Part shown: positions 25,154 through 34,985 of the stretch, piece after piece | Layout of the letters: every line of letters begins with the position of its first letter | How positions within the stretch are numbered: position 1 is the stretch's first letter | From: Sphingobium yanoikuyae | GTDB lineage: Bacteria; Pseudomonadota; Alphaproteobacteria; Sphingomonadales; Sphingomonadaceae | Length of the DNA stretch: 64,000 bases | Direction: 5' to 3' | Assembly (NCBI RefSeq): GCF_013001025.1 | Contig: NZ_CP053021.1 | Location: 930,001 to 994,000 of the forward strand | Made by a program: the position numbers and the translations under genes | Notes under the pieces: generated by a model | Told to the model about the DNA's origin: nothing | Databases searched by the model: none | Seen by the model: the letters and a program-made list of their open reading frames with translations, nothing else

Positions 25154-27885
25154 GCTTCGCCACCCTCGCTGCCAGTTTCCGGGGCCGCTTCGGGCGCGCC
25201 CTCGACGGAGCCTTCTACCGCTGCCTCGGCATTGTCATCTTCGCCGTCCTCGATCCGGGCGGTGGACACGACATGCTCGTCCTTGGCGACGTTGAACAGG
25301 CGCACGCCGGCCGAGTTGCGGCCGATGACGCGCATCGACGACAGGCCCATGCGGATCAGCTTGGCCTGATCGGTCACGAGCATCAGATGATCCTCATGCG
25401 CGACCGGGAAGCTGCCGACGACCAGGCCGTTGCGGGCGATATTGTCGATATTGGTGATGCCCTGGCCACCGCGACCGGTGCGGCGATAATCATAGGCCGA
25501 ACTGATCTTGCCATAGCCATTGGCGCAGACAGTCAGGATGAACTGTTCCGCCTGGGCAAAGGCGGCCATGCGTTCGGCGTTGTTGATCGCCGGGGTCGCT
25601 TCATTTTCCTTCCAGGGGGCGGCGCGCAGATAGTCGTCGCGTTCCTCGGTCGTCGCGTCGAAGCCCTTGAGGATCGAGAGCGAGATGACCTCGTCGCCGT
25701 CCTTGAGCGTCATGCCGCGCACGCCGGTCGAGGTGCGGCTCTGGAATTCGCGCACGTCGGTGGCGGCGAATCGGATCGCGCGGCCCTGGCGGGTGGCGAG
25801 CAGCACGTCATCCTCTTCGGTCAGCAGGGCGACGCCGATCAGGCGATCGTCGCTGCCTTCATCGAAGCGCATCGCGAGCTTGCCGTTGCTGGGCACATTG
25901 GCGAAGGCGTCCATGCTGTTGCGGCGCACGGTGCCGTTCGCGGTGGCGAACATGACGTGCAGTTCCTTCCAGCTTTCCTCGTCCTCGGGCAGAGGCAGCA
26001 CGGTCTGGATGGTTTCGCCCGGTGCCAGCGGCAGCAGGTTGATCATCGGCCGGCCGCGGGTGGCGGGGCCGCCCTCGGGCAGGCGCCAGACCTTGAGGCG
26101 ATAGACCTTGCCCGCGGTCGAGAAGAACAGCACCGGCGTGTGCGTCGAGGTGACGAACAGTTCAGTGACGGCATCCTCATCCTTGGTCGCCATGCCCGAA
26201 CGGCCCTTGCCGCCACGGCCCTGGGCGCGGAAGCTCTCCAGCGGGGTACGCTTGATATAGCCCTGCACGGTGACGGTGACGACCATCTCCTCGCGCTCGA
26301 TCAGATCCTCGTCATCGATGCCGTCGGCGGCAGGGGCGATGACCGACACGCGCGGCGTGGCAAATTCGCTCTCGATCGCCTCAAACTCTTCGCGCATCAC
26401 GGCGTAGAGCTTCACCCGGTCACCCAGGATGGCGAGATATTCGGCGATGGCTTCGGCCAGTTCGGCCAGTTCCTTGCCGATTTCGTCACGGCCGAGCGCG
26501 GTCAGGCGATGCAGGCGCAGGTCGAGGATGGCGCGGACCTGCACGTCGCTGAGCTTGTAGCTCTCTCCGCTGACTTCGGTCTCGATCGCCTCGACCAGGG
26601 CGAGATAGGGCGCGATCTCGCCGATCGGCCATTCGCGCGCCAGCAGCGATTCGCGGGCAGCGGCCGGGCTGGCCGAACCGCGGATGATCTTCACCACCTC
26701 GTCGAGATTGGTGACCGCGACGACCAGGCCCAGCAAGATATGGGCGCGGTCGCGCGCCTTGTTCAGCTCGAACTTGGTGCGGCGGGTGATGACCTCTTCG
26801 CGGAACTTGACGAAGGCTTCGATGATGTCGCGCAGGCCGAGCAGTTCCGGGCGGCCGCCACGGATCGCCAGCATGTTGGCGGGAAAGCTCGACTGGGCCG
26901 GGGTGTTGCGCCACAGCTGGTTGAGGACGACGTCCGGGGTGGCGTCGCGCTTCAGGTCCATGACGATGCGCACGCCTTCGCGGCTCGATTCGTCACGAAT
27001 GTCGCTGATGCCCTCGATCCGCTTGTCCTTGGCGGCTTCGGCGATCTTTTCGACCAGGCCGCTCTTGCCGACCTGATAGGGGATGGAGGTGAGGACGATC
27101 GAGCGGCGATCGCCGCGGCCTTCCTCCACCTCGTGCCGGGCGCGCATCAGGATCGAGCCGCGACCGGTATGATAGGCGTTGCGGGCGCCCGACTGGCCCA
27201 GGATCAGCGGCGCGGTCGGGAAATCGGGGCCGGGGACGATCTGGATCAGCTCGTCGGTCGAGATTGCCGGGTTCTCGATATAGGCAAGGCAGGCGCGCAG
27301 CACTTCGCCCAGATTATGCGGCGGAATGTTGGTCGCCATGCCGACGGCGATGCCGCCCGCGCCGTTGACCAGCAGGTTCGGGAAGCGGGCGGGCAGCACC
27401 TGCGGCTCGCTTTCCGACGCGTCATAGTTGGGCGTGAAATCGACGGTGTCCTTGTCGAGATCTTCCAGCAGCGCGGTCGCGACCTTGGCCAGGCGCGCTT
27501 CGGTGTAACGCATGGCGGCTGGCGGATCGGGATCCATCGAACCGAAGTTCCCCTGACCGTCGATCAGCGGCACGCGCATCGACCAGTCCTGGGTCATGCG
27601 GGCCAATGCGTCGTAGATCGAGCTGTCGCCATGGGGGTGATATTTACCCATGACTTCACCGACCAGACGGGCCGACTTGCGATAGGGGCGGTTGTAGACG
27701 AAGCCCGATTCCTGGGCCGAGAAGAGAATGCGGCGATGCACCGGCTTCAGGCCGTCGCGCACGTCCGGCAGGGCGCGGGAGACGATCACGGACATGGCAT
27801 AGTCGAGATAGCTCGACTTCATCTCATCAACGATGCTGATGGGGCTGATGTCCGAAGGGTCGGCGAGGACGGTCTCGTCGGTCAA
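25150..27885 (-). CDS. gyrA: DNA gyrase subunit A
   Basis: Breakage-rejoining subunit of the topoisomerase that introduces negative supercoils. The 911-residue protein has the quinolone-resistance region [10 protein letters not shown] (83-92), where Ser88 and Asp92 match the susceptible-type E. coli Ser83 and Asp87, and the catalytic Tyr127 in AAMRYTE. Further on are the GyrA-box-like QGRGGKG motif near residue 550 and the beta-pinwheel blades. It is slightly longer than the E. coli protein, mainly through an acidic Glu/Asp/Ala-rich C-terminal tail. It is followed by an overlapping DUF952 gene. Confidence 0.97.
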   Translation of the reverse strand: MTDETVLADPSDISPISIVDEMKSSYLDYAMSVIVSRALPDVRDGLKPVHRRILFSAQESGFVYNRPYRKSARLVGEVMGKYHPHGDSSIYDALARMTQDWSMRVPLIDGQGNFGSMDPDPPAAMRYTEARLAKVATALLEDLDKDTVDFTPNYDASESEPQVLPARFPNLLVNGAGGIAVGMATNIPPHNLGEVLRACLAYIENPAISTDELIQIVPGPDFPTAPLILGQSGARNAYHTGRGSILMRARHEVEEGRGDRRSIVLTSIPYQVGKSGLVEKIAEAAKDKRIEGISDIRDESSREGVRIVMDLKRDATPDVVLNQLWRNTPAQSSFPANMLAIRGGRPELLGLRDIIEAFVKFREEVITRRTKFELNKARDRAHILLGLVVAVTNLDEVVKIIRGSASPAAARESLLAREWPIGEIAPYLALVEAIETEVSGESYKLSDVQVRAILDLRLHRLTALGRDEIGKELAELAEAIAEYLAILGDRVKLYAVMREEFEAIESEFATPRVSVIAPAADGIDDEDLIEREEMVVTVTVQGYIKRTPLESFRAQGRGGKGRSGMATKDEDAVTELFVTSTHTPVLFFSTAGKVYRLKVWRLPEGGPATRGRPMINLLPLAPGETIQTVLPLPEDEESWKELHVMFATANGTVRRNSMDAFANVPSNGKLAMRFDEGSDDRLIGVALLTEEDDVLLATRQGRAIRFAATDVREFQSRTSTGVRGMTLKDGDEVISLSILKGFDATTEERDDYLRAAPWKENEATPAINNAERMAAFAQAEQFILTVCANGYGKISSAYDYRRTGRGGQGITNIDNIARNGLVVGSFPVAHEDHLMLVTDQAKLIRMGLSSMRVIGRNSAGVRLFNVAKDEHVVSTARIEDGEDDNAEAAVEGSVEGAPEAAPETGSEGGEA

Positions 27886-28161
27886 GGCGATTCTCTTTTT
27901 GGATGGGTGTGATGCGTTGTCCGACCACTAGCCGAGCGAAACAAATCTGTCACCCCTCGCGCGCGCCCGCGCGCCCGCATGTGCAGCCAAGGCGGTGATT
28001 GGCGGGCGCGAAGAAAAGCGGAACGAAGCGGCAGCATGACAGTTGCAAAATGCGCGGATATAGGCTTGTTCAAAGCCCGTTCACGCGCCGACCCCTAATC
28101 GGCGTTCAACCCGGATGTCGCCTGTGGTCCCCCTGTCAGGCGCGAAAAGGAGATGAGGATC

Positions 28162-29433
28162 ATGCGTTTTGTTACCCCGCTGTCGCTCGCGCTGGCTCTG
28201 GCGCTGACCGGCGGCGCCGTTTCGGCTCCCGCCTCCGCCGCGAAGAAGGAAGAAAAGCCGGCCGGCCGCAAGCTGAACGTGTCGCCAGAAGTGCTCAAGT
28301 CGCTCCAGGCGGCCCAGAAGGCGTCCGATGCCCAGGATTTCGCCGGTGCCAAGACGGCGCTGACCGAGGCTGACGGCAAGGCGGCGTCGAACGACGACAA
28401 GTATCAGATCGGCGCGATCAAGCTGAACACCGGCATCCAGAGCAAGGATGATGCGCTGAAGATGGAAGGCCTCAACCAGATGCTCGACAGCGGCCTGACC
28501 CCGCCCGAGCAGACCGGCCAGTTCAACATGGTGGCGGCCGATGCGGCTCTCGCCCAGAAGAATTACGACGTCGCGATTTCGCGTGGCCAGGCGGCGCTGG
28601 CTGCCGGCTACAAGGCGGAACAGGTCAACCCGACCATCGCCCAGGCCTATTTCGGCAAGGCCGGCACCGGCAATGCCTCGGCCGAGCCGGCGCGTGGCTT
28701 CAACCAGCAGGGCCTCGCTGCGCTGAAGGCGGCGGCGGACGCGACCAAGGCGTCGGGCCAGCCCGTGCCGGCGCAATGGTATCAGATCGGCGTCAGCCGT
28801 GCGGCTGCCGCGCGCCTGCCGGAAGTCACCGATTGGGCCAAGTGGGTCTATGCCGCCAATCCGAGCGGTGAAAATCTGCGCACGCTGATCCGCCTGTTCC
28901 AGCAGGCGAACCCGAACATCACCAACCGCGAAAATCTGGACGTGCTGCGCCTGATGTCGGCGGCCAAGGGTCTGGTGGTCGCTGCCGACTTCACCGAACT
29001 GGCCGAAATGGCGTCGAAGACGGGTATCTATGGCGAGGTCAAGTCGACGATCGACGCCGGCCGCGCCAAGGGCGTGCTGAACGCCAGCCAGGCGGGCGAC
29101 ATCTATCAGGCCGCCGTGGGCCGCATTCCGGGCGACAAGTCGTCGCTGGGTGCCGCCGAAGCGGATGCCGGCAAGGCCGCCAATGGCAAGGTCGCGGCTG
29201 CGACCGGCGACGCCTATCTGGGCTATGGCGACTATGCCAAGGCGGCGGCGATGTTCGAACTGGCCAAGCAGAAGGGCGGCGTCGACGCCGACGAGATCAA
29301 CACCCGCCTGGGCATTGCCAAGACCATGGGTGGCGACAATGCCGGCGCCAAGTCGGCGTTCGAGGCAGTCCAGGGCGGTGCGCGCAAGCAGATCGCCGAT
29401 CTGTGGCTGACCTATCTGGGCACCAAGGCCTGA
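28162..29433 (+). CDS. Exported TPR-like repeat protein, first of a tandem pair
   Basis: The 423-residue product begins with a Sec signal peptide (MRFVTPLSLALALALTGGAV; cleavage expected at ASA-AKK near 28), so it is periplasmic or surface. The rest is helix-pair repeat sequence, for example IDAGRAKGVLNASQA near 297 and KGGVDADEINTRLGIA near 374. The AAGGAG site nine bases before the ATG at 28162 decides this start over the in-frame ATG at 28153. It is related to the next gene: both carry ASGQP-PA-WY, a GR-G-L--SQA stretch and KGGVD----N-RLGIA in the same order. Function unknown. Confidence 0.75.
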   Translation: MRFVTPLSLALALALTGGAVSAPASAAKKEEKPAGRKLNVSPEVLKSLQAAQKASDAQDFAGAKTALTEADGKAASNDDKYQIGAIKLNTGIQSKDDALKMEGLNQMLDSGLTPPEQTGQFNMVAADAALAQKNYDVAISRGQAALAAGYKAEQVNPTIAQAYFGKAGTGNASAEPARGFNQQGLAALKAAADATKASGQPVPAQWYQIGVSRAAAARLPEVTDWAKWVYAANPSGENLRTLIRLFQQANPNITNRENLDVLRLMSAAKGLVVAADFTELAEMASKTGIYGEVKSTIDAGRAKGVLNASQAGDIYQAAVGRIPGDKSSLGAAEADAGKAANGKVAAATGDAYLGYGDYAKAAAMFELAKQKGGVDADEINTRLGIAKTMGGDNAGAKSAFEAVQGGARKQIADLWLTYLGTKA

Positions 29434-29539
29434 ATCTAGTATAAGGCGCGCAGATCGTCGCTGGTTCGGCGGTCGGTGCGCCTTCATTTTTTTGAATGAC
29501 CGGCCGGGGGCCGGGATATTGCAGTGGGGGAGGCCTGTC

Positions 29540-30817
29540 ATGGCCAAGCGGAATCCTGTTTTTCTGACTATCGGACTGCCGGTCGTGCTGGCCGGCGCCA
29601 TGCTGGCGACGCCGGCTGCGGCCAAGAAGAAGATCGTGGTGGCAGGGCCGCCGATCGAGATGTCCGACGCCTTTCGCGCCGATGTGCAGGCCGCCGAAAC
29701 CGCGATCAAGGCGCGTGACGCGTCGACCGCCAATCTGCGCATCGCCGCGCTCAATCCGACCACCGACATGGAAGCTTATGCCGCGGCCGGCCTGCGCTTC
29801 GAGGTGGCGGTGCTGCGCCGGGACATCCAGGCCCAGCGGATCGCGCTGACCGACATGTTCAAGACCAGTTCGGTGCCCAAGGCGGACGCGCCGCGCCTGC
29901 GCTTCATCGCCGGCTATCTGTCCTATATGGTCGCGAACTATACCGATGCGGTGGCGCAGCTCGATTATGCCAAGACGCTGGGCTATTCGGGCATCGACGC
30001 CACCATGCTGCGCGCCGACATTGCGATGCGCAAGAACAAGTCCAAGGAAGCCCGCGCCTATGTGCAGGAGGCGCTGGCGCAGCAGAAGGCATCGGGCCAG
30101 CCGATCCCGGCCGCCTGGTATGACCGCGCTATCTCCATGGCCTATCAGGCCAATGACTGGGATGAGGTGAGCAGCCTCTATCGCGAGCGGCTGGAAGTCT
30201 ATCCGTCGACCCCGGAATGGCGTTCGGCGCTGACCAACTATCTGGCCGGCCAGGAAAGCGACCCGCAGGTCCAGCTGGACCTCTATCGCCTGCAGGCCGC
30301 CAATGGCGCCATGGCGAGCGAGCGCGATTACCAGACCTATGCCCAGCTGGCCGAGAAGACCGGCAATTTTGCCGAAGCCAAGGCGATCATCGAGGCGGGC
30401 CGTTCGGCCGGCAAGCTGACGACCAGCCAGGCGACCACGGCACAGCTGCTGAAGGCGGTGACGCCCAAGGCGACCAAGGATATCGCCGCCATGCCCGCGC
30501 TGGCGAAGAAGGCCGCGGCGGCGAGCGATGGCAAGGCGGCGCTGAATGCGGCCGACGGCTATTTCTCGCTCGGTCAATATCCGCAGGCGGTGGAACAGTA
30601 TCGGCTGGCGCTGAGCAAGGGCGGAGTCGATCAGGGCCATGCCAATGCGCGCCTGGGCATCGCGCTGGCCCGTTCGGGCGATCTGGCCGGTGGCAAGACC
30701 ACGCTGGCCCAGGTGACCAGTGGCAACTGGAGCAATGTCGCCGGCTTCTGGTCGGTCTGGGTCGATCTGCAGAACCGCAAGTCGGCGCAGCAGGGCACGG
30801 CCCAGACGGCCAGCTGA
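29540..30817 (+). CDS. Exported TPR-like repeat protein, second of a tandem pair
   Basis: The 425-residue product starts MAKRNPVFLTIGLPVVLAGA and has a signal peptide cleaved near PAAA-KKK (residue 29). It is a paralogue of the gene at 28162: AGRSAGKLTTSQA and KGGVDQGHANARLGIALA align with the other copy at similar positions. A GGGGGAGG site precedes the ATG at 29540. The gene is followed by a strong terminator and lies between gyrA and an Lrp gene. The pair may be an operon, 106 bases apart. I do not know a function. Confidence 0.75.
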   Translation: MAKRNPVFLTIGLPVVLAGAMLATPAAAKKKIVVAGPPIEMSDAFRADVQAAETAIKARDASTANLRIAALNPTTDMEAYAAAGLRFEVAVLRRDIQAQRIALTDMFKTSSVPKADAPRLRFIAGYLSYMVANYTDAVAQLDYAKTLGYSGIDATMLRADIAMRKNKSKEARAYVQEALAQQKASGQPIPAAWYDRAISMAYQANDWDEVSSLYRERLEVYPSTPEWRSALTNYLAGQESDPQVQLDLYRLQAANGAMASERDYQTYAQLAEKTGNFAEAKAIIEAGRSAGKLTTSQATTAQLLKAVTPKATKDIAAMPALAKKAAAASDGKAALNAADGYFSLGQYPQAVEQYRLALSKGGVDQGHANARLGIALARSGDLAGGKTTLAQVTSGNWSNVAGFWSVWVDLQNRKSAQQGTAQTAS

Positions 30818-30834
30818 TCGCTGTGCGACATGAC

Positions 30835-30873
30835 AGAAAAAGGGCCGGTCCCCCTGCGGGGCCGGCCCTTTTT
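30835..30873. terminator. Bidirectional rho-independent terminator
   Basis: GGGCCGGTCCCC and GGGGCCGGCCC form a GC-rich stem with a short TGC-type loop. It is followed by five T on the plus strand and, on the minus strand, by CTTTTT from the upstream A-run. It can stop both the exported-protein gene ending at 30817 and the convergent Lrp gene ending at 30912. Confidence 0.88.
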
Positions 30874-30911
30874 CGTTGTGCCTGCGTGCCGGCTGTCGCG
30901 GGCTTGCCGGA

Positions 30912-31385
30912 TCAGACCGGCAACGGGACGCCGGGCAGATTCTTCGACGTGCGGATCGTCAGCGACGTCTTGACGCTCACCACATTGGGCGCCGGCGTCA
31001 GCTTCGACGTCAGGAATTGCTGGAAGCTCTGCAGATCGCGCGCGACCACCTTCAGGATGAAGTCGATCTCGCCGTTCAGCATATGGCATTCGCGCACTTC
31101 GGGCAGGGCGTCGACATGGTCCTGGAACGCCTTGAGATCGGCCTCGGCCTGGCTCTTGAGGCTGACCATCGCGAACACGGTGATGGTGTAGCCCAGCATC
31201 GCCGGATCGACCACGGCATGATAGGCGGTGATGGCGCCGGCTTCCTCCAGCGCGCGGACGCGGCGCAGGCACGGCGGTGCCGTCAGCCCGACCTTCCGCG
31301 CCAGATCCACATTGGTCATCCTGCCATTGTCCTGCAATTCGCCCAGGATCTGCAGGTCGATGTCGTCGATATTGGGCCCCGCCAT
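30912..31385 (-). CDS. Lrp/AsnC-family transcriptional regulator
   Basis: Small regulator responding to amino acids. The 157-residue product has an N-terminal winged-helix DNA-binding domain with IDDIDLQILGELQDNGRMTN near residue 6 and a RAM ligand-binding domain (HMLNGEIDFILKVVARDLQSF near 100). The target operon is not indicated: the nearest divergent gene is the degenerate kinase, 218 bases away. Confidence 0.92.
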   Translation of the reverse strand: MAGPNIDDIDLQILGELQDNGRMTNVDLARKVGLTAPPCLRRVRALEEAGAITAYHAVVDPAMLGYTITVFAMVSLKSQAEADLKAFQDHVDALPEVRECHMLNGEIDFILKVVARDLQSFQQFLTSKLTPAPNVVSVKTSLTIRTSKNLPGVPLPV

Positions 31386-31603
31386 CAGATTGATTATTTC
31401 CTTACCTGTTACTGCGGGCGCATCATAATAATATTTCAGCGCAATGCAATTGTCCCACTATGCGACGCTCATATTGTGCGTCGAAATCACGCTTTCGCTT
31501 TGGGTAAGGACTGCTTATCGGTTAGGATGTAACGAACAGCGATGCGGGCATGCCGCCTGTTACCGCTTGAATATGGGGACTTTGGTTGCGCTTCAACGAC
31601 ATC

Positions 31604-33319
31604 ATGCAAACCGTGCTGGCTGCTGACGATCGCAGCGGCGTGGGCGCGGTGACGCTGTGGCGGCAATGCGTCGACCTGCTGGCGCAGCATGATCGCTATG
31701 ATCGTCCCCCCATGGACGCACCCGATCGCGAGGCTCTGCTCGGCCGATTGGCCCAGTTGCGGCCGCAACTGTCTGAAATGCAGCGAATCGCGACCGTCGT
31801 CGAACTGGGTGGCCGGCTGCGTTCGGCCAGCCTGATCCGCTTCTTTGCCGGTGACCGTCCGGCGATCGCCGGCGCGGCGATGGCACGCGCCCGCCTGTCC
31901 GATCCGCTGTGGGCTGCACTGCTGCCGCATCTCAGCCCCACGGCGCGCGGTGTGCTGCGCGGCCGTCGCGACATCGGCCCCGAAACGCGGCAGGGGCTCG
32001 AAGCGTTTGGCCCGACCGACCTGGTGCTGACCAGCGGCACGAGCGTCCGCGAAGCCGACATGCTGTTGACCGCGGACATGGCGCTCGCGGCCGAGCCCGT
32101 GGTCGAGCCGGAAGTTGCGCCGCAGCCGGTGGCCGAACCTGGCCCCGACCAGATCCGCAACCTGGTCGACCGCATCGCGCGCTTCACCAGCACCCGGCGC
32201 CCGCCCGAAGAGACGCCGCCGCAGGACATCATCGTCGCGCCGGTGACGCAGCCCGCGCTGCGCGCCGAACAGCCGCATTTCTTCGCGTTCGAGACGGATT
32301 CGACCGGCGTGCTGGTCTGGGTGGACCAGGGACCGCGTGCCGCGCTGGTCGGCCTGTCGCTCGGCGAAATCGCGCTGGAAGGGGCGAGCGGTCCCGATGG
32401 CCATGTCGCCGGCGCCTTCCAGCGCCGCAGCGGCTTCCAGAATGGCCGCTTCACCATCATCGGCGGGATGATGGCAGGCGAATGGCGCCTGTCGGCAACC
32501 CCCTTCTTCGATCCGCGGTCCGGCCGGTTCCAGGGCTATCGCGGCCAGGCACGGCGCCCCTATCTGCACGAAGTGGCGACGACGCCGTCGGGACCGGTGA
32601 CGATCGCCGGCCTGTCGGCGGATTCGCTGCGCCAGCTGGTGCATGAACTGCGCACGCCGCTGAACGCGATCCTGGGCTTTGCCGAGATTATCGAACAGGA
32701 ATTGTTCGGCCCGGCCGGCGTCGAATATCGCGAGATGGCCGGCAATATCGCGGTTGATGCGCGCCATTTGCTGGCGGCGTTTGACGATCTGGATCTGGCG
32801 GCGAAGGTGTCGCGCGGCGATGGTATCGGTGCGCCGCAGACGATCGATCCGGCATTGTTGGTGATGCAGGTCGCGGCCCGTTTCCGCGACCAGGATGGCC
32901 GGGCGGTGACGCCGATCGACATCGCCGTGTCGCAGGATCTGCCGCAGATCAGCATCGATCCGGTGCAGGGCGAGCGCATGGTGCAGCATCTGCTGCGCAC
33001 GCTGATTTCGGTCGCGCCCGAGGGCGAGGCGGTAACGGGCGCCTGCTGGTTCCAGCCTGATGGCGCGTCGGGCAAGGTGGTGCTGGCGATTGATCGCCCG
33101 TCGACGCTGAGCGGCATGGACGAGGCGCATCTGCTCGATCCGGGCTATACGCCGGAGGGCGACTGGGCCGACGGACCGTTGCTGGGGCTGGGCTTCTCGC
33201 TGCGTCTGATCCGCAGCCTGGCGGCCGGTTGCGGCGGCAGCCTGGATGTCGGCCCGGACCGTTTCCTGCTGCGCATCCCGGTCGACGGGATGGAAGAGGA
33301 TGTCGTTGGCAATGGCTGA
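31604..33319 (+). CDS. Sensor histidine kinase-like protein with degenerate ATPase motifs
   Basis: The 571-residue soluble protein has a phospho-acceptor H-box, HELRTPLNAILGFAEII, near residue 347, followed by an HATPase_c-like region. There is no transmembrane helix. The N-box is QHLLRTL without the expected Asn, and no clear D-x-G-x-G follows; only GLGFSLRLIRSLAAGCGG near 530 resembles the G2 box. The N-terminal 340 residues include a Pro/Glu-rich stretch near 165-185 and an unknown globular part. The ATG at 31604 and a TTG at 31586 are both possible starts; neither has a strong ribosome site. It lies divergent from the Lrp gene. Confidence 0.7.
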   Translation: MQTVLAADDRSGVGAVTLWRQCVDLLAQHDRYDRPPMDAPDREALLGRLAQLRPQLSEMQRIATVVELGGRLRSASLIRFFAGDRPAIAGAAMARARLSDPLWAALLPHLSPTARGVLRGRRDIGPETRQGLEAFGPTDLVLTSGTSVREADMLLTADMALAAEPVVEPEVAPQPVAEPGPDQIRNLVDRIARFTSTRRPPEETPPQDIIVAPVTQPALRAEQPHFFAFETDSTGVLVWVDQGPRAALVGLSLGEIALEGASGPDGHVAGAFQRRSGFQNGRFTIIGGMMAGEWRLSATPFFDPRSGRFQGYRGQARRPYLHEVATTPSGPVTIAGLSADSLRQLVHELRTPLNAILGFAEIIEQELFGPAGVEYREMAGNIAVDARHLLAAFDDLDLAAKVSRGDGIGAPQTIDPALLVMQVAARFRDQDGRAVTPIDIAVSQDLPQISIDPVQGERMVQHLLRTLISVAPEGEAVTGACWFQPDGASGKVVLAIDRPSTLSGMDEAHLLDPGYTPEGDWADGPLLGLGFSLRLIRSLAAGCGGSLDVGPDRFLLRIPVDGMEEDVVGNG

Positions 33320-33392
33320 TTTTCGGGCTGGTCGGGCGCGGGCTTGACCGGAACGAAACCCTATCGCAACCATTGCGGGATAGGGAAGGGCG

Positions 33393-34433
33393 ATGCAATC
33401 AGCTCATCATCATGACGGCAATCTGCTTCGGGCGCCGCTGCCCGAGGACATGATTGCGCTTCCTGCCGCGTTCGGCACCCGTTTCATGCTGTTCGTCGAT
33501 ACCGAGGAGGAGTTCGACTGGAACGCCCCCTTCCGCCGGGAAGGCCATGGGGTGACGGCGCTGGCCGGCATGGCGCGCGGTCAGGCCTATTTTGCGGCGG
33601 CCGGGGTGAAGCCCGTCTATGTGACCGACTATCCGGTGGTGGACAGCGATGCGGCCGCCGGGATGATGGGGGCGTGGGTGGCTGCGGGCGAGGCCGATGT
33701 CGGCGCGCATCTCCACCCCTGGGTCAATCCGCCCCATGTCGAGGATGTGAATGCCGCCAATTCCTATGTCGGTTCGCTGCCCGAGGCGGTGGAGGCAGCC
33801 AAGCTGGAGGCGCTGTGCCGGCGGATCGAGGATCGCTTCGGTCAGCGGCCGATCGCCTATCGGGCGGGGCGCTATGGCGTCGGCCCCAACAGTGCGCGGC
33901 TGCTGGAGGCGGCAGGCTTTCGCCTCGATACATCGGTGCGCAGCCGGTTCGATTACAGCCATCAGCATGGCCCCGATTTCCATGGCCTGCCGCAAAATCC
34001 CTATTGGGCGGGGCCGACCCGCAGCCTGGTCGAATTGCCCTTGTCGACGGCGATCACCGGCCTGTTGCGGGGCGGGGGCGAGGGGCTTTATCGCGCGACC
34101 CAGGCGATGGGGCCGCTGGCCGGTGCGCTGGCGCGGGCGCGGATGCTTTCGCGCGTGCCGCTGACGCCCGAAGGCATCACCGCAGCCGAAGCGACGGCGG
34201 CGATCGACGCGCTGATCGAGGAAGGCGTGCGCGTCCTTAATTTCAGTTTCCATTCGCCCACGCTGGAGCCGGGCCACACGCCCTATGTCCGTGACGAGTC
34301 CGATCGCACCGCCTTTTACGGCTGGTGGGATAGGGTGCTGAGCCATCTGGCGCGGCGCGGCGTGGCGGCGGTCAGCCTGGATCAGTTGCTGGATGCCATT
34401 CCGGCGCGCGGGAAGGCTTGCCAAGCCGCCTGA
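33393..34433 (+). CDS. Polysaccharide deacetylase-like protein
   Basis: A 346-residue member of the NodB-fold family that removes acetyl groups from polysaccharides or peptidoglycan. The visible catalytic elements are FVDTEEEFDWN near residue 34 (motif 1 Asp pair), GAHLHPWVNP near 108 (metal-binding His) and FSFHSPTLEPGHTPY near 286. I do not see a signal peptide or membrane segment, so it may be cytosolic. It is often in exopolysaccharide gene surroundings in sphingomonads, but none is next to it here. The ATG at 33393 has AAGGG just upstream. It stands 73 bases after the kinase gene. Confidence 0.8.
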   Translation: MQSAHHHDGNLLRAPLPEDMIALPAAFGTRFMLFVDTEEEFDWNAPFRREGHGVTALAGMARGQAYFAAAGVKPVYVTDYPVVDSDAAAGMMGAWVAAGEADVGAHLHPWVNPPHVEDVNAANSYVGSLPEAVEAAKLEALCRRIEDRFGQRPIAYRAGRYGVGPNSARLLEAAGFRLDTSVRSRFDYSHQHGPDFHGLPQNPYWAGPTRSLVELPLSTAITGLLRGGGEGLYRATQAMGPLAGALARARMLSRVPLTPEGITAAEATAAIDALIEEGVRVLNFSFHSPTLEPGHTPYVRDESDRTAFYGWWDRVLSHLARRGVAAVSLDQLLDAIPARGKACQAA

Positions 34434-34459
34434 TGCTCCTTATCGCCGCGTTCAAGGTG

Positions 34460-34535
34460 GGGCCTGTAGCTCAATGGTTAGAGCTGGCCGCTCATAACGG
34501 CTAGGTTGCGGGTTCGAGTCCTGCCGGGCCCACCA
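34460..34535 (+). tRNA. tRNA with CAT anticodon (tRNA-Ile2 or elongator Met)
   Basis: A 76-nt tRNA with CCA encoded. Anticodon loop CTCATAA (anticodon CAT), acceptor stem GGGCCTG/CGGGCCC and T-loop TTCGAGT are intact. The TTAGAGC D-arm and stem sequence favour tRNA-Ile2, whose C34 is changed to lysidine, but an elongator Met cannot be excluded by eye. It borders decayed mobile-element-like sequence. Confidence 0.85.
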
Positions 34536-34814
34536 TCGTCTCTAAGCTGTTGAAAGGCTTGGAAAACGTTGAAAGATAAGGACTTTTTGCGGACGTCTGT
34601 TACATCTGTAACAGTTATCGAAGTATCCAGTCCTATTTCGCTAATGGCGGCGCAGTTTCTTATTTTCGGCGGATTGTGCCCGATAAAAAGCGCGCCACCC
34701 TCGGTAAGCATGAAATCATGCTGTTCCTGTGGGCTAAGGATAAAGAGGAAGCCAAACGGCTCATCTCGAAGAAATCCTCAAATCCGACGCGCTGTTTGCC
34801 AGTGAAAGTCGAGC
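34536..34814 (+). other. Low-GC spacer after the tRNA with a palindrome and a decayed ORF
   Basis: Clearly lower in G+C than the flanks. It holds the perfect dyad at 34597-34614 and, from about 34676 to 34818, two adjoining reading frames that read like one broken gene: one frame gives a sensible KHEIMLFLWAKDKEEAKR segment, and a +1 or -1 shift after it gives LEEILKSDALFASESRA and a stop overlapping the next ORF. I do not recognise the gene. No repeat of the tRNA 3' end was found downstream, so attachment-site flanks are not proved. Confidence 0.5.
34597..34614. promoter_or_regulatory. Perfect 18-base palindrome CTGTTACA-TC-TGTAACAG
   Basis: Two 8-base arms with a 2-base centre, in the low-GC spacer after the tRNA. 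It is the shape of an operator for a dimeric repressor and may be left from an integrated element. No regulator gene is next to it. Confidence 0.4.
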
Positions 34815-34985
34815 ATGAACGGGGTGCTCTACAAGCAACGCAGCCGCATCGAGCGCATGCGCGGCCACCGCAAGATCAACTGCGCCACCGCCAGATACTG
34901 GCTCAAATTTGTCCAGGACGCCGGGCATCATGAGTCTATGCGCGACACCGAAGGTGATAAATCAGTCAGCGCAAACGCAAGGTAG
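34815..34985 (+). pseudogene. IS5-family transposase C-terminal fragment (decayed)
   Basis: The 56-codon ORF starts MNGVLYKQRSRIERMRGH and continues with KINCATARYW; this resembles the C-terminal catalytic region of IS5-type DDE transposases (LYKQR-RIERM-GHLKIN-RIATRYD), with a missing base or two in the RIATRYD part. Nothing of the rest of a transposase is present. From about residue 30 on the sequence is unrelated. It is only a fragment, and the last 24 bases overlap the convergent PI-PLC gene. A chance similarity is possible but unlikely. Confidence 0.45.

Noticed and set aside
25273..27912. 879-codon open frame opposite gyrA
   Set aside because: It mirrors gyrA over its full length, has no family character, and is the expected by-product of high G+C at third positions on the other strand.
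31487..33373. 628-codon open frame opposite the histidine kinase-like gene
   Set aside because: No domain, Arg/Gln/His-rich as typical of antisense frames.
34478..34711. Minus-strand frame running through the CAT-anticodon tRNA
   Set aside because: It overlaps the tRNA and reads through low-GC non-coding sequence; no family features.
34460..34985. Integrated island with att repeats at the tRNA
   Set aside because: I found no second copy of the tRNA 3' end downstream and no integrase; only a fragment of a transposase.
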